From Cupriavidus laharis (lineage in GTDB: Bacteria; Pseudomonadota; Gammaproteobacteria; Burkholderiales; Burkholderiaceae), in assembly GCF_914271435.1 (NCBI RefSeq), contig NZ_CAJZAI010000001.1:496001-560000 (forward strand): a DNA stretch of 64,000 bases, in the 5' to 3' direction. Position 1 is the first letter of the stretch. Each line of letters starts with the position of its first letter. Under the pieces are notes generated by a model that was not told the origin of the DNA, made no database searches, and saw only the letters and a program-made list of their open reading frames with translations. A program made the position numbers and the translations under genes. This document shows, one piece after another, positions 50,031-58,230 of the stretch.

Positions 50031-50612
50031 ATGCTGAAGATCGATAAAGTCCTGAGTGCTCCGCACGGCATTGCCGCCGTGCTGGTGCGCCGCGCCCCGA
50101 AGCTGGTCCTGCCGTTCGCCGAACGCAGCAAGAGCCGCCTGCGCGCGGTGCTCGACAACGGCGAAGAAGCCGCGCTGTTCCTGCCGCGCGGCACGGTACT
50201 GCGCGGCGGCGATCTGCTGGTTGCCGAGGATGGCAGCTTTGTCGAAGTGCAGGCCGCGCCGGAACGCGTGCTGGAAGTGCGCGCTGCAGACCCGCACGCG
50301 CTGATGCGTGCGGCGTATCACCTTGGCAATCGGCACACGCCAGTGGAGGTGGGGCGGGACTATCTGCGGCTGGAGTTCGATCCGGTGCTGGCTGACATGC
50401 TTGCACGCCTCGGTGTACAGGCCGTACAGGCCGACGCGCCGTTCGAGCCCGAGGCAGGTGCCTATGGCGGCGGACACAAGCATGGCCATGATGCGACGTT
50501 CGCAGAGGACTATGCGGCGGCGCAGGCGGTGTTTCATGAGCATCATGGGCACGACCATGGTCATGGCGAAGCGGGGCACGTCCACGGCCCCAGTTGCGGA
50601 CACAAGCACTGA
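50031..50612 (+). CDS. ureE: Urease accessory protein UreE
   Basis: A 193-aa nickel-binding metallochaperone. The N-terminal peptide-binding domain and the central metal-binding domain are followed by a His-rich tail (about the last 50 residues, with [12 protein letters not shown]), which binds several Ni2+ ions in similar proteins. It hands nickel to UreG. It starts 19 bp after ureC; its stop is immediately followed by the ureF start. Confidence 0.95.
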   Translation: MLKIDKVLSAPHGIAAVLVRRAPKLVLPFAERSKSRLRAVLDNGEEAALFLPRGTVLRGGDLLVAEDGSFVEVQAAPERVLEVRAADPHALMRAAYHLGNRHTPVEVGRDYLRLEFDPVLADMLARLGVQAVQADAPFEPEAGAYGGGHKHGHDATFAEDYAAAQAVFHEHHGHDHGHGEAGHVHGPSCGHKH

Positions 50613-51326
50613 GTGCAGAACGCCTCGCCGGCCATGACACCGCTGCGTCAGCTCATTTCCCTCTTGCACCTGGCTTCACCCGCACTCCCCATCGGCGGCT
50701 TCAGCTACTCGCAAGGCCTCGAAGCCGCCATCGACAACGGCCATGTGTGCGACGCGGATTCCGCCGAACGCTGGATACGCGACAACCTGCTGCATGTACA
50801 GGCGCAATGCGAGGCCCCGTTGTGGCTGCTGCTGCATCGCCACTGGCAGGCCATGGACGTCGAGGCGGTGCGCGAGTGGAACGACTGGTTCCACGCCACG
50901 CGCGAGACGTCCGAGCTGCGCCTGGAGACCGAGCAGATGGGGTGGTCGCTGGCGAAGCTGGTGGGGCAGATGGCGTGGGGCGACAAGGCCCTGCGGGAGC
51001 ATCTGGCCACGCTGTCGCCGATCTGCCTGCCCACCGCTTTTGCCGCTGCCTGCGTGGCCCTGGAGGTGGACGAGCGAGAGGGCCTCGCCGCCTACTGCTT
51101 CAACTGGGCGGAGAACCAGGTGGCTGCCGCCATCAAGGCAGTGCCGCTCGGCCAGGTGGCCGGGCAGCACATGTTGCGGCGTCTGCACGATGCCGTGCTG
51201 GCTACGGTCGAAGAGGCCGTGCAGCGCGCCGCGGCGTCACCGCCGCAACTTTCCACGTTTTCACCGATGCTGGGTTTGCTTTCGTCGCGGCACGAAACGC
51301 AATACTCCCGGCTGTTCCGTTCCTGA
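50613..51326 (+). CDS. ureF: Urease accessory protein UreF
   Basis: A 237-aa all-helical accessory protein that docks UreG on the UreD-urease complex. The family signature [21 protein letters not shown] is in the first 35 residues, and the C-terminal [20 protein letters not shown] is conserved. The start is GTG at 50613, directly after the ureE stop; ATG 50634 would shorten it by 7 residues. ureG begins 14 bp after. Confidence 0.95.
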   Translation: MQNASPAMTPLRQLISLLHLASPALPIGGFSYSQGLEAAIDNGHVCDADSAERWIRDNLLHVQAQCEAPLWLLLHRHWQAMDVEAVREWNDWFHATRETSELRLETEQMGWSLAKLVGQMAWGDKALREHLATLSPICLPTAFAAACVALEVDEREGLAAYCFNWAENQVAAAIKAVPLGQVAGQHMLRRLHDAVLATVEEAVQRAAASPPQLSTFSPMLGLLSSRHETQYSRLFRS

Positions 51327-51340
51327 ATCCCGAAGCCATC

Positions 51341-51970
<630 letters not shown>

Positions 51971-51976
51971 GCCCAT

Positions 51977-52366
51977 TCAGCCCTGCCTGTAGCTGCCCTT
52001 GCGCGCGAGCGCGCGGGCCACGGCAGCCACCAGGTCCACCTCGGCTTCGTTGAGTTCGGCCATGTGCCGGAGCGTCGCTTCGATGGCGGCGTTCTGCGCA
52101 TTGCCGAACACCGAGCGCGGCTCTTCCACTTGCACGGCAGTGCTGCCATGCTTTTCGAAGTCGAGCATCTGCGAAGGCGGCACGCCCAGCGTGTCCGCCA
52201 GCATGCAGATGTTGAGCAGCGCCAGGTTGCGCTTGCCGCGTTCGATACCGCTCAGGTACGAGCGGGCCAGTCCGCTTTCCAGCGAGAGCGTTTCCTGCGA
52301 CCAGCCGCGCTGCTTGCGCAGCCGGGCAAGATGCAATCCGAATTGTCTGAGAGTCTGTTCAGTCAT
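51977..52366 (-). CDS. XRE-family transcriptional regulator
   Basis: A 129-aa protein with an N-terminal Cro/C1-type helix-turn-helix (about residues 8-65; WSQETLSLESGLARSYLSGIERGKRN) and a short helical C-terminal region of unknown role. It is convergent with ureG and divergent from the unrecognised gene at 52629. A small palindrome lies between the divergent promoters at 52440-52450, a plausible operator. It could regulate itself, its divergent neighbour, or nothing near; a link to urease is not shown. Confidence 0.8.
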   Translation of the reverse strand: MTEQTLRQFGLHLARLRKQRGWSQETLSLESGLARSYLSGIERGKRNLALLNICMLADTLGVPPSQMLDFEKHGSTAVQVEEPRSVFGNAQNAAIEATLRHMAELNEAEVDLVAAVARALARKGSYRQG

Positions 52367-52404
52367 GGGGGATGTGGCTTTTCGATCGGCCAGAGGCTAG
52401 GAGT

Positions 52405-52450
52405 TTGACGCTGCGGTCACGACAACTTATATTCGCACTCACCATTGGTG
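52405..52450 (+). promoter_or_regulatory. Promoter and palindrome between the XRE gene and the 279-aa gene
   Basis: TTGACG (52405-52410), 17-nt spacer, TATATT (52428-52433) on the plus strand. The 11-bp palindrome CACCA-t-TGGTG (52440-52450) lies at the expected start. The leader to the ATG at 52629 would be about 190 nt. Confidence 0.6.
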
Positions 52451-52628
52451 CCTGATCCGCAGTTCGAGGGATGCGCAAGATAAAAGGCGCGGCACCATGG
52501 CATGAACCGGGCGGCCTGGTGGCCGTGCCAAACGGGGCAACACGCAAAGGCAGGCTCGCGTCGAATGCGCGGGTGTCGTTGCGTCTATGGGGACCATCGT
52601 GTCTCCTTCGCTCTGTCAGGGGATTGCC

Positions 52629-53468
52629 ATGCAGATCTACTCGCTGTTCGACGCGCCGATGCGTGCCTTCAGCCATGGCCGCGCAGCTTCCGCGGACCTT
52701 CTCATCGGATTTCATTCACGCCTGTTGCCGCCCTGCGCGGGGCCGGACACCACATGCGACTACGTCTTCCTGCAAGCTGGCCAGACGCAGCAGGTCTTCG
52801 TGGCCGGGCGCGGTGAATGGTGGGCGTGCCTGCGCGGAGGCATCCGCATTGCCGCGCCGGGCCATGAGCCCGTGCTGATCGGTAGCGCCGACATGTTTGC
52901 GCCGACGCCTGACTTGCCAATGCAGGTGCATGTCGTGCTCGACAGCATCCTGATTCGTGTCGCGCCGGATGATAGCCCGTCGTCAGCCGATGCACGGCCA
53001 TCCGAAGACACCTTGTTGCAAGGTGAGGTGCTGCGTTATTCCCTGGGGTGTGTCGCCGCGCTCGGCAATGAGGCAGGCCCGATGCTGGAGATTGCGGACG
53101 GCGAGTCGCCTGCCGCCGCGAGCAGGCACGCCGGGTTCGCGCAGTTGCAGGCAGGGGAGTGCCTGCTCGCCAGCGGACTGCGCTGGGCGCTATGCCATCG
53201 TGGCGCGCTGTGCCTGCGCTGGCGTCAGGGCGGGGAGAATTATCTGAATTTCGTTCAACCGGGCACGTTGTTCGTGCCGGATTCGCACGAATCGTACAGC
53301 GTGGAAGTGCTGCTGCCCGCCACCGGGCTGCTGTACTGCAGCGATGCCACAGAGACCGAAGCGATGGATGCGTTCAGCGCCGTTTGTCGACTGCCGGTCG
53401 GGCGTGGTGGCGTCGTCGAAATGCCGCGAGCACCGTACGGAACGCAGGCGGAGTGCCTGCCGGCCTGA
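52629..53468 (+). CDS. Unrecognised 279-aa protein, possible cupin-like fold
   Basis: I do not recognise this family. The sequence has no signal peptide or membrane helix and is rich in beta-type residues. Two halves can be seen: residues about 1-115 (YVFLQAGQTQQVFVAGRG, then WACLRGGIRI) and about 130-265 (YSLGCVAALGNEAGPMLEI, then GECLLASGLRWALCHRG, LRWRQGGENYLNF, GTLFVPDSH). The pattern of short strands and Gly turns resembles tandem cupin or AraC-binding-type barrels, without an HTH domain. The ATG at 52629 is a fair start; frame opens at 52587. It is divergent from the XRE regulator and ends 50 bp before the convergent GST gene. Confidence 0.6.
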   Translation: MQIYSLFDAPMRAFSHGRAASADLLIGFHSRLLPPCAGPDTTCDYVFLQAGQTQQVFVAGRGEWWACLRGGIRIAAPGHEPVLIGSADMFAPTPDLPMQVHVVLDSILIRVAPDDSPSSADARPSEDTLLQGEVLRYSLGCVAALGNEAGPMLEIADGESPAAASRHAGFAQLQAGECLLASGLRWALCHRGALCLRWRQGGENYLNFVQPGTLFVPDSHESYSVEVLLPATGLLYCSDATETEAMDAFSAVCRLPVGRGGVVEMPRAPYGTQAECLPA

Positions 53469-53518
53469 ACGGCAGCGCAGCCGCTGGTGGCAACGCATGC
53501 CGCCAGCGGCCATCGGCA

Positions 53519-54211
53519 TCAGTGGCGCTTGTACTGCGTGGCGCCGAACAGGATTTCGCGCGCCTTGTCGTCCTGCAGCGGCTTGCGCGCGTTGGCCAGG
53601 ACTTCCACGCCGCGCTTGACGGCCGGGCGTTCGGCGATGGTGTTGAACCAGCGCTTCAGGTTCGGGTAGTCGTCGAGTTCCACGCCCTGGTTCTGCCAGC
53701 TGCGCAGCCACGGGAAGGTGGCGATGTCGGCAATCGTGTACTGGTCGCCGGCCAGCCATTCGTGGCGCGCGAGCTGCGTGTCGATCACGCCGTACAGGCG
53801 CTTTGCTTCATTGGTGTAGCGGTTGACAGCGTACTCGATCTTCTCGGGTGCATAGATGCGGAAATGATGGGCCTGGCCGAGCATGGGGCCGACACCGCCC
53901 ATCTGGAACATCAGCCATTGCAGCGCGTCGTACTTGCCGCGCACGCTCTCCGGCAGGAACTTGCCGGTCTTGCCGGCCAGGTAGAGCAGGATGGCGCCGG
54001 ACTCGAACAGCGAGATTGGCTCGCCGTCCGGGCCGTTGGGGTCGACGATGGCGGGGATCTTGTTATTCGGGCTGATCCTGAGGAAGTCCTCGCCGAACTG
54101 GTCGCCAGCGCCGATATTGATCGGGTGGACCCTGTACTCGAGGCCGCACTCCTCGAGCATGATATGGACTTTGTGGCCGTTGGGCGTCGGCCAGCTGTAG
54201 ACATCGATCAT
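53519..54211 (-). CDS. Glutathione S-transferase, YfcG/Ure2p (nu) class
   Basis: A 230-aa GST with an N-terminal thioredoxin-like domain (about 1-85) and C-terminal helical domain. The WPTPNGHKVHIMLEE opening, with Thr and Asn where other GSTs have Tyr or Ser, and NNKIPAIVD match the YfcG/YghU nu class, which act as glutathione-dependent disulfide reductases. The ADIATFPWL helix is the usual N-capping box. It is followed on its own strand by nothing for about 50 bp and lies downstream of the acyl-CoA dehydrogenase gene, separated by a terminator. Confidence 0.87.
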   Translation of the reverse strand: MIDVYSWPTPNGHKVHIMLEECGLEYRVHPINIGAGDQFGEDFLRISPNNKIPAIVDPNGPDGEPISLFESGAILLYLAGKTGKFLPESVRGKYDALQWLMFQMGGVGPMLGQAHHFRIYAPEKIEYAVNRYTNEAKRLYGVIDTQLARHEWLAGDQYTIADIATFPWLRSWQNQGVELDDYPNLKRWFNTIAERPAVKRGVEVLANARKPLQDDKAREILFGATQYKRH

Positions 54212-54272
54212 CGCAAGAAGCCTCCTGGCTGCGATACGTGGTTCAGGGAAGGGCGGAGCGATTTAAGCACAG

Positions 54273-54304
54273 AAGAAAAAAACGCGCAGACAGGCTGCGC
54301 GTTT
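54273..54304 (-). terminator. Terminator after the leftward acyl-CoA dehydrogenase gene
   Basis: Perfect 9-bp stem AAACGCGCA (54280-54288) with TGCGCGTTT (54296-54304), 7-nt loop. Read on the minus strand it is followed by a run of seven T residues, so it ends the gene at 54349. Confidence 0.85.
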
Positions 54305-54348
54305 CCATACTGCCGGCAGGGGTGACCGGCAGTTCGTCCGGGACGGGC

Positions 54349-55611
54349 TCAGAAGCCGCGTGCCACCGGCATCTTCACCTCTTTCGGGTCCAGGCCCATG
54401 TGCTTGGCCAGTTCCAGCTTGGCGATGGCGTTGCGGTGCACCTCGTCCGGGCCGTCCGCCAGGCGCAGCGTGCGCTGGTGTGCCCACCAGTTGGCCAGCG
54501 GGAAGTCGCTCGACACGCCGGCCGCGCCGTGCACCTGGATGGCCCAGTCGATGACCTTCAGCGCCACGTTCGGGGCGACCACCTTGATCATCGCGATCTC
54601 GGCCTTGGCCACCTTGTTGCCCACGGTGTCCATCATGTAGGCGGCCTTGAGGGTGAGCAGGCGGGCCATCTCGATCTCGCAGCGGGCCTCGGCAATGCGC
54701 TCCTGGGTCACGCCCTGGCGCGCGATCTGCTTGCCGAAGGCCACGCGTTCCAGGCTGCGCTTGCACATCAGCTCCAGCGCGCGCTCGGCCACGCCGATGC
54801 TGCGCATGCAGTGGTGGATGCGGCCCGGGCCGAGGCGGCCCTGCGCGATCTCGAAGCCGCGGCCTTCGCCAAGCAGGATGTTCGAAGCCGGCACGCGCAC
54901 GTTCTTGAGCTCGATCTCCATGTGGCCGTGGGGCGCGTCGTCATAGCCGAACACCGGCAGGAAGCGCTTGATGGTGATGCCCGGCGTGTCGGCCGGCACC
55001 ACGATCATCGACTGCTGCTCGTGGCGGCCCGCGTTCGGATCAGTCTTGCCCATCACGATGTAGACCTTGCAGCGCGGATCCCCGGCGCCCGACGACCACC
55101 ACTTGGTGCCGTTGATCACGTAGTGGTCGCCGTCGCGCTCGATGCGGCATTCGATGTTGGTGGCGTCCGACGATGCGACTGCCGGCTCGGTCATCAGGAA
55201 GGCCGAGCGGATCTCGCCGCGCAGCAGCGGCTCCAGCCACTGGTCCTTCAGTTCCTCGGACGCGTAGCGCTCCAGCGTTTCCATGTTGCCGGTGTCGGGC
55301 GCGGCGCAGTTGAAGACCTCGGCCGACCAGGGTACCCGGCCCATGATCTCGCACATCGGTGCGTATTCCAGGTTCGACAGGCCTTCCGGTGCGCGCGTCG
55401 AGCGCGGCAGGAACAGGTTCCACAGGCCGGCTTCGCGCGCCTTCGGCTTCAGTTCTTCGATCAGCCTGGTGGGCACCCAGGCGTTGCCGGCCTGGCGGTT
55501 GGCGTTGACTTCCTCGTAGAAGCGCTTTTCGTTCGGGTAGATGTACTGGTCGAAGAAGGCCAGCAGCTTGGCCTGCATTTCCTTGACCTTCGGCGTGTAC
55601 TCGAATTGCAT
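54349..55611 (-). CDS. Acyl-CoA dehydrogenase
   Basis: A 420-aa flavoprotein. It has the FAD/substrate loop [20 protein letters not shown], the C-terminal [19 protein letters not shown] helix and [16 protein letters not shown], features of the ACAD10/11-like group found with phosphotransferase-type genes. Start at 55611, preceded by GAGGAG, gives [12 protein letters not shown]. It is divergent from a LysR regulator gene with a perfect palindrome between them, which suggests that the regulator controls it. Substrate unknown. Confidence 0.86.
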   Translation of the reverse strand: MQFEYTPKVKEMQAKLLAFFDQYIYPNEKRFYEEVNANRQAGNAWVPTRLIEELKPKAREAGLWNLFLPRSTRAPEGLSNLEYAPMCEIMGRVPWSAEVFNCAAPDTGNMETLERYASEELKDQWLEPLLRGEIRSAFLMTEPAVASSDATNIECRIERDGDHYVINGTKWWSSGAGDPRCKVYIVMGKTDPNAGRHEQQSMIVVPADTPGITIKRFLPVFGYDDAPHGHMEIELKNVRVPASNILLGEGRGFEIAQGRLGPGRIHHCMRSIGVAERALELMCKRSLERVAFGKQIARQGVTQERIAEARCEIEMARLLTLKAAYMMDTVGNKVAKAEIAMIKVVAPNVALKVIDWAIQVHGAAGVSSDFPLANWWAHQRTLRLADGPDEVHRNAIAKLELAKHMGLDPKEVKMPVARGF

Positions 55612-55679
55612 GTGGTCTCCTCGCAACCAGGTGATGGTGAGCCGGGGTTCCGGCGGCACGGTTTGGTACGGTCAGTACG

Positions 55680-55691
55680 CGGCATATGCCG
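55680..55691. promoter_or_regulatory. 12-bp palindrome in the acyl-CoA dehydrogenase/LysR intergenic region
   Basis: CGGCATATGCCG, perfect and symmetric, lies 69 bp from the dehydrogenase start and 97 bp from the LysR start. A candidate operator for the LysR protein encoded alongside. Confidence 0.4.
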
Positions 55692-55787
55692 ATGGAATGC
55701 ACTCTATCTGAAACCTGGTAATAACAAAAATGAATTTTCTGGATTTGTCAGTATCAATGTCCTGCATTCCGTGCCAGAATGGCAGCC

Positions 55788-56726
55788 ATGCAGCTATCCC
55801 GCATCGACCTCAATCTCTTCGTGGTGTTCGACGCCATCTACAGCGAAGGCAGCATCACTGCGGCCGCGCGCCAGCTCAACCTGACGCAGCCCGCCGTGAG
55901 CCACGCGCTGGGCCGGTTGCGGGGCCTGTTCGATGACCCGCTGTTCGAGCGGCGCGGGCAGGGCATGGCGCCGACGCCGCTGGCGCGCTCGCTGGCCTCC
56001 GAGGTCCGCGCGGCGCTGCAGTCCTTTGCGCGCACGCTGCAGGACACGCCGCATTTCGATCCCATCAACACCGTGCGCCGCTTCACTATCGGCATGCGCG
56101 ACGCGTTGGAATCCACGCTGCTGCCGCCGCTGATGGCGCGCGTGACCGCGGTGGCGCCGCAGGTGGAGATCGCCGCCATCCGCTTTGACCGGCGCGAGAT
56201 GGAGTCGGAGCTGCTTGCCGGGACCATCGATGCCGCCATCGACATCCTGCTGCCGGTATCGCCCGCGATCCACCATGCCCCGTTCATGGCGGACCCGATG
56301 ATCGTGCTGGCGCGCCGCGACCATCCGCTGGTGAAGAAGGAACTGACGCTGGAGCGCTACCTGGCCGCCGAGCACGTGCATGTGTCCTCGCGGCGGCGCG
56401 GCGCCGGGCTGGAAGACCAGGCGCTGCATCGCATGGGGCTGACGCGCCGGGTACGGCTGCGCTGCCAGCATTACGCAGCGGCCTGCCGCGTGGTGAGCTG
56501 CACGGACCTGCTGGCCACGCTGCCGCTGCGCTACGCGCGCATCGCCAACGAACCCTATGCCAACCGCATCCTGTCGCTGCCGTTCAAGGTGCCGTCGCTC
56601 GAGCTGCACCTGTACTGGCATGCCGGCGGCGAGAACGATGGCGCCAACCGCTGGCTGCGCGAGCAGCTCATGGCCGTGATGTCCTCGCTCAGCGGCGGCA
56701 CGCCGGAACCCGCGCCGGCGGCCTGA
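55788..56726 (+). CDS. LysR-family transcriptional regulator
   Basis: A 312-aa regulator with N-terminal winged HTH (about residues 4-63; SITAAARQLNLTQPAVSHAL) and a LysR-type effector domain (about 90-300). ATG 55788 gives the common start MQLSRIDLNLF; ATG 55779 would add three residues. Divergent from the acyl-CoA dehydrogenase gene, a usual sign of control. Effector unknown. The C-terminal part (HAPFMADPMIVLARRDHPL) is similar to NahR/NodD-type effectors. Confidence 0.88.
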   Translation: MQLSRIDLNLFVVFDAIYSEGSITAAARQLNLTQPAVSHALGRLRGLFDDPLFERRGQGMAPTPLARSLASEVRAALQSFARTLQDTPHFDPINTVRRFTIGMRDALESTLLPPLMARVTAVAPQVEIAAIRFDRREMESELLAGTIDAAIDILLPVSPAIHHAPFMADPMIVLARRDHPLVKKELTLERYLAAEHVHVSSRRRGAGLEDQALHRMGLTRRVRLRCQHYAAACRVVSCTDLLATLPLRYARIANEPYANRILSLPFKVPSLELHLYWHAGGENDGANRWLREQLMAVMSSLSGGTPEPAPAA

Positions 56727-56936
56727 TACCGCGCTGGTGCAGCGCGCGCGGGTCACACGTAAGCCATTGTTAGCAGGCTGGACGCGCGCATACCCCCTCC
56801 CTACCATCGTCGGGTCACGTCTGCCCCCGGCGTCACCCCGCAAGCCCGCGCCTGCGTTCCGGTGATGTCCTGCTGCGCTCGCCTTGCCGGGCTGCCACGG
56901 GCAGTTTCTCCATCAGAACCACGACTATCCAGATCG

Positions 56937-58106
56937 ATGACCGGGAAACGCTTGCCTGCCGAGAACACATCCATTTCATCTGTTTCGCGCACGGTGCCGC
57001 TGCGTCTGCGAACGCTCTGCGGCGCCGTGCTGCTGTCAGCGCTTGCGGCCTGCGGTGGCGGCGGTGATGGTGGGGATGGCGGCGGTGGCACGGCGGCGGC
57101 CGGCAGCACGCAGCCATCGGGCCAGAGCAGTTCGACCCAGGCGGGGTCGACGACGCCGGTGACTGCCGGTGGCTGCTACACGGTCAGCGGCACCAGGCCT
57201 TCCGCGCCGTCCGGCGGTGGCGTGACACTGCTGCCCGCGCGCGGCAGCGCCGTCAGCGACTATCGCGTGCTCGACGACGCGCGCAGTGCGGGCCTGTGCT
57301 ATGCCAACTACCGGCGCGAGCAGGTTGGCCTGCCGCCGCTGACGGCCCGCGATGCGCTCAACAAGGTTGCGCAGGACCACACAGACTACATGCTGGCCAA
57401 CCAGACGCTGACGCACGACGAAGTCTCGGGCAAGCCCGGCTATACCGGCGCAACGCCTGATGCGCGTATCCAGGCTGCATACCCGACCAATGCCGATGCG
57501 GAAGTGGTGGCGGGCGCGAACAAGTTCACTTCGGTGGCCAACGCGCAGCTATCGCTGTCGCCGAAAGATTCGCTCGTGTCGGATCTCGTCAACGCGCCAT
57601 TCCACCGCGCCGCGCTGCTGGGCAGCTACGGGTCCGCGGGCAGCGGCTATGCCGAGAGCGTGGGCCCCAATGGCAGCGGCACCGCGGCCTACTACTACCA
57701 GACCATCGACCTGGCCGATGCGTCCAAGGGCGGCACGGATAACCAGATGGTCGCGTATCCGTTCGACGGGCAGGCCGACGTGCCGGCCAGCTGGGTCAAC
57801 TCGGAAAGCCCCAATCCGGCGCCCGGCTACGACGGCAAGACGCTGGGCTATCCGGTGTCGCTGCAGGCAATCAACACGTCGCTGCAGTTCGATGCCGACA
57901 GCTTCACCATCACCGACGCGCAGGGCCGCAATGTCGACTGCCTGAAAGTGGACAGCCGCTCGTCCGGCCTGTCCGGCGCGGCGCGCGGCCTGGCGATCTG
58001 CACACCGCTGGCGCCGCTGGCCAGCGGCCAGCGCTACAACGTTGCCGTGAGCGGCAAGCTGGGCGGGCAGGCGGTCAACCTGGGCTGGTCGTTCACCACG
58101 CGCTGA
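56937..58106 (+). CDS. CAP-domain (SCP/PR-1-like) lipoprotein
   Basis: A 389-aa predicted lipoprotein. The signal peptide ends in a lipobox (ALAAC, Cys about residue 39) followed by a Gly/Ser/Thr-rich linker (about 40-80). The central part has features of the CAP superfamily: RSAGLCYANYRREQVGLPPLT with the helix, then QDHTDYMLANQTLTHDE carrying His and Glu, and VSDLVNAPFHRAALLG. The C-terminal 100 residues are a beta-rich domain of unknown type. Function not known. The start is taken at 56937; upstream open frame is not signal-like. A hairpin terminator follows. Confidence 0.8.
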   Translation: MTGKRLPAENTSISSVSRTVPLRLRTLCGAVLLSALAACGGGGDGGDGGGGTAAAGSTQPSGQSSSTQAGSTTPVTAGGCYTVSGTRPSAPSGGGVTLLPARGSAVSDYRVLDDARSAGLCYANYRREQVGLPPLTARDALNKVAQDHTDYMLANQTLTHDEVSGKPGYTGATPDARIQAAYPTNADAEVVAGANKFTSVANAQLSLSPKDSLVSDLVNAPFHRAALLGSYGSAGSGYAESVGPNGSGTAAYYYQTIDLADASKGGTDNQMVAYPFDGQADVPASWVNSESPNPAPGYDGKTLGYPVSLQAINTSLQFDADSFTITDAQGRNVDCLKVDSRSSGLSGAARGLAICTPLAPLASGQRYNVAVSGKLGGQAVNLGWSFTTR

Positions 58107-58129
58107 GCCGCCTTCGCCACCTTGCCACG

Positions 58130-58169
58130 CCCACCGGCAGGAGCCGGTGGGATCCTGTCAGGTTTTGTC
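58130..58169 (+). terminator. Terminator-like hairpin after the CAP-domain gene
   Basis: A 9-bp perfect stem CCCACCGGC (58130-58138) with GCCGGTGGG (58143-58151) and AGGA loop. The T-tract is weak (ggttttgt). Just after it, TGTCAG-N7-CTGACA (58155-58174 region) forms a second inverted repeat ahead of the ggt gene. Confidence 0.6.
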
Positions 58170-58230
58170 TGACACCGCCGTGCGCCCGCGGCCACTACAA
58201 TCGGCAGATCGTTCCTGGCGGAGATATCGC

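Noticed and set aside
52436-52450. Possible NtrC site near the 279-aa gene
   Set aside because: The half-sites CACC and GGTG are 3 bp apart, not the 5 bp of NtrC dyads; kept only as a generic palindrome.
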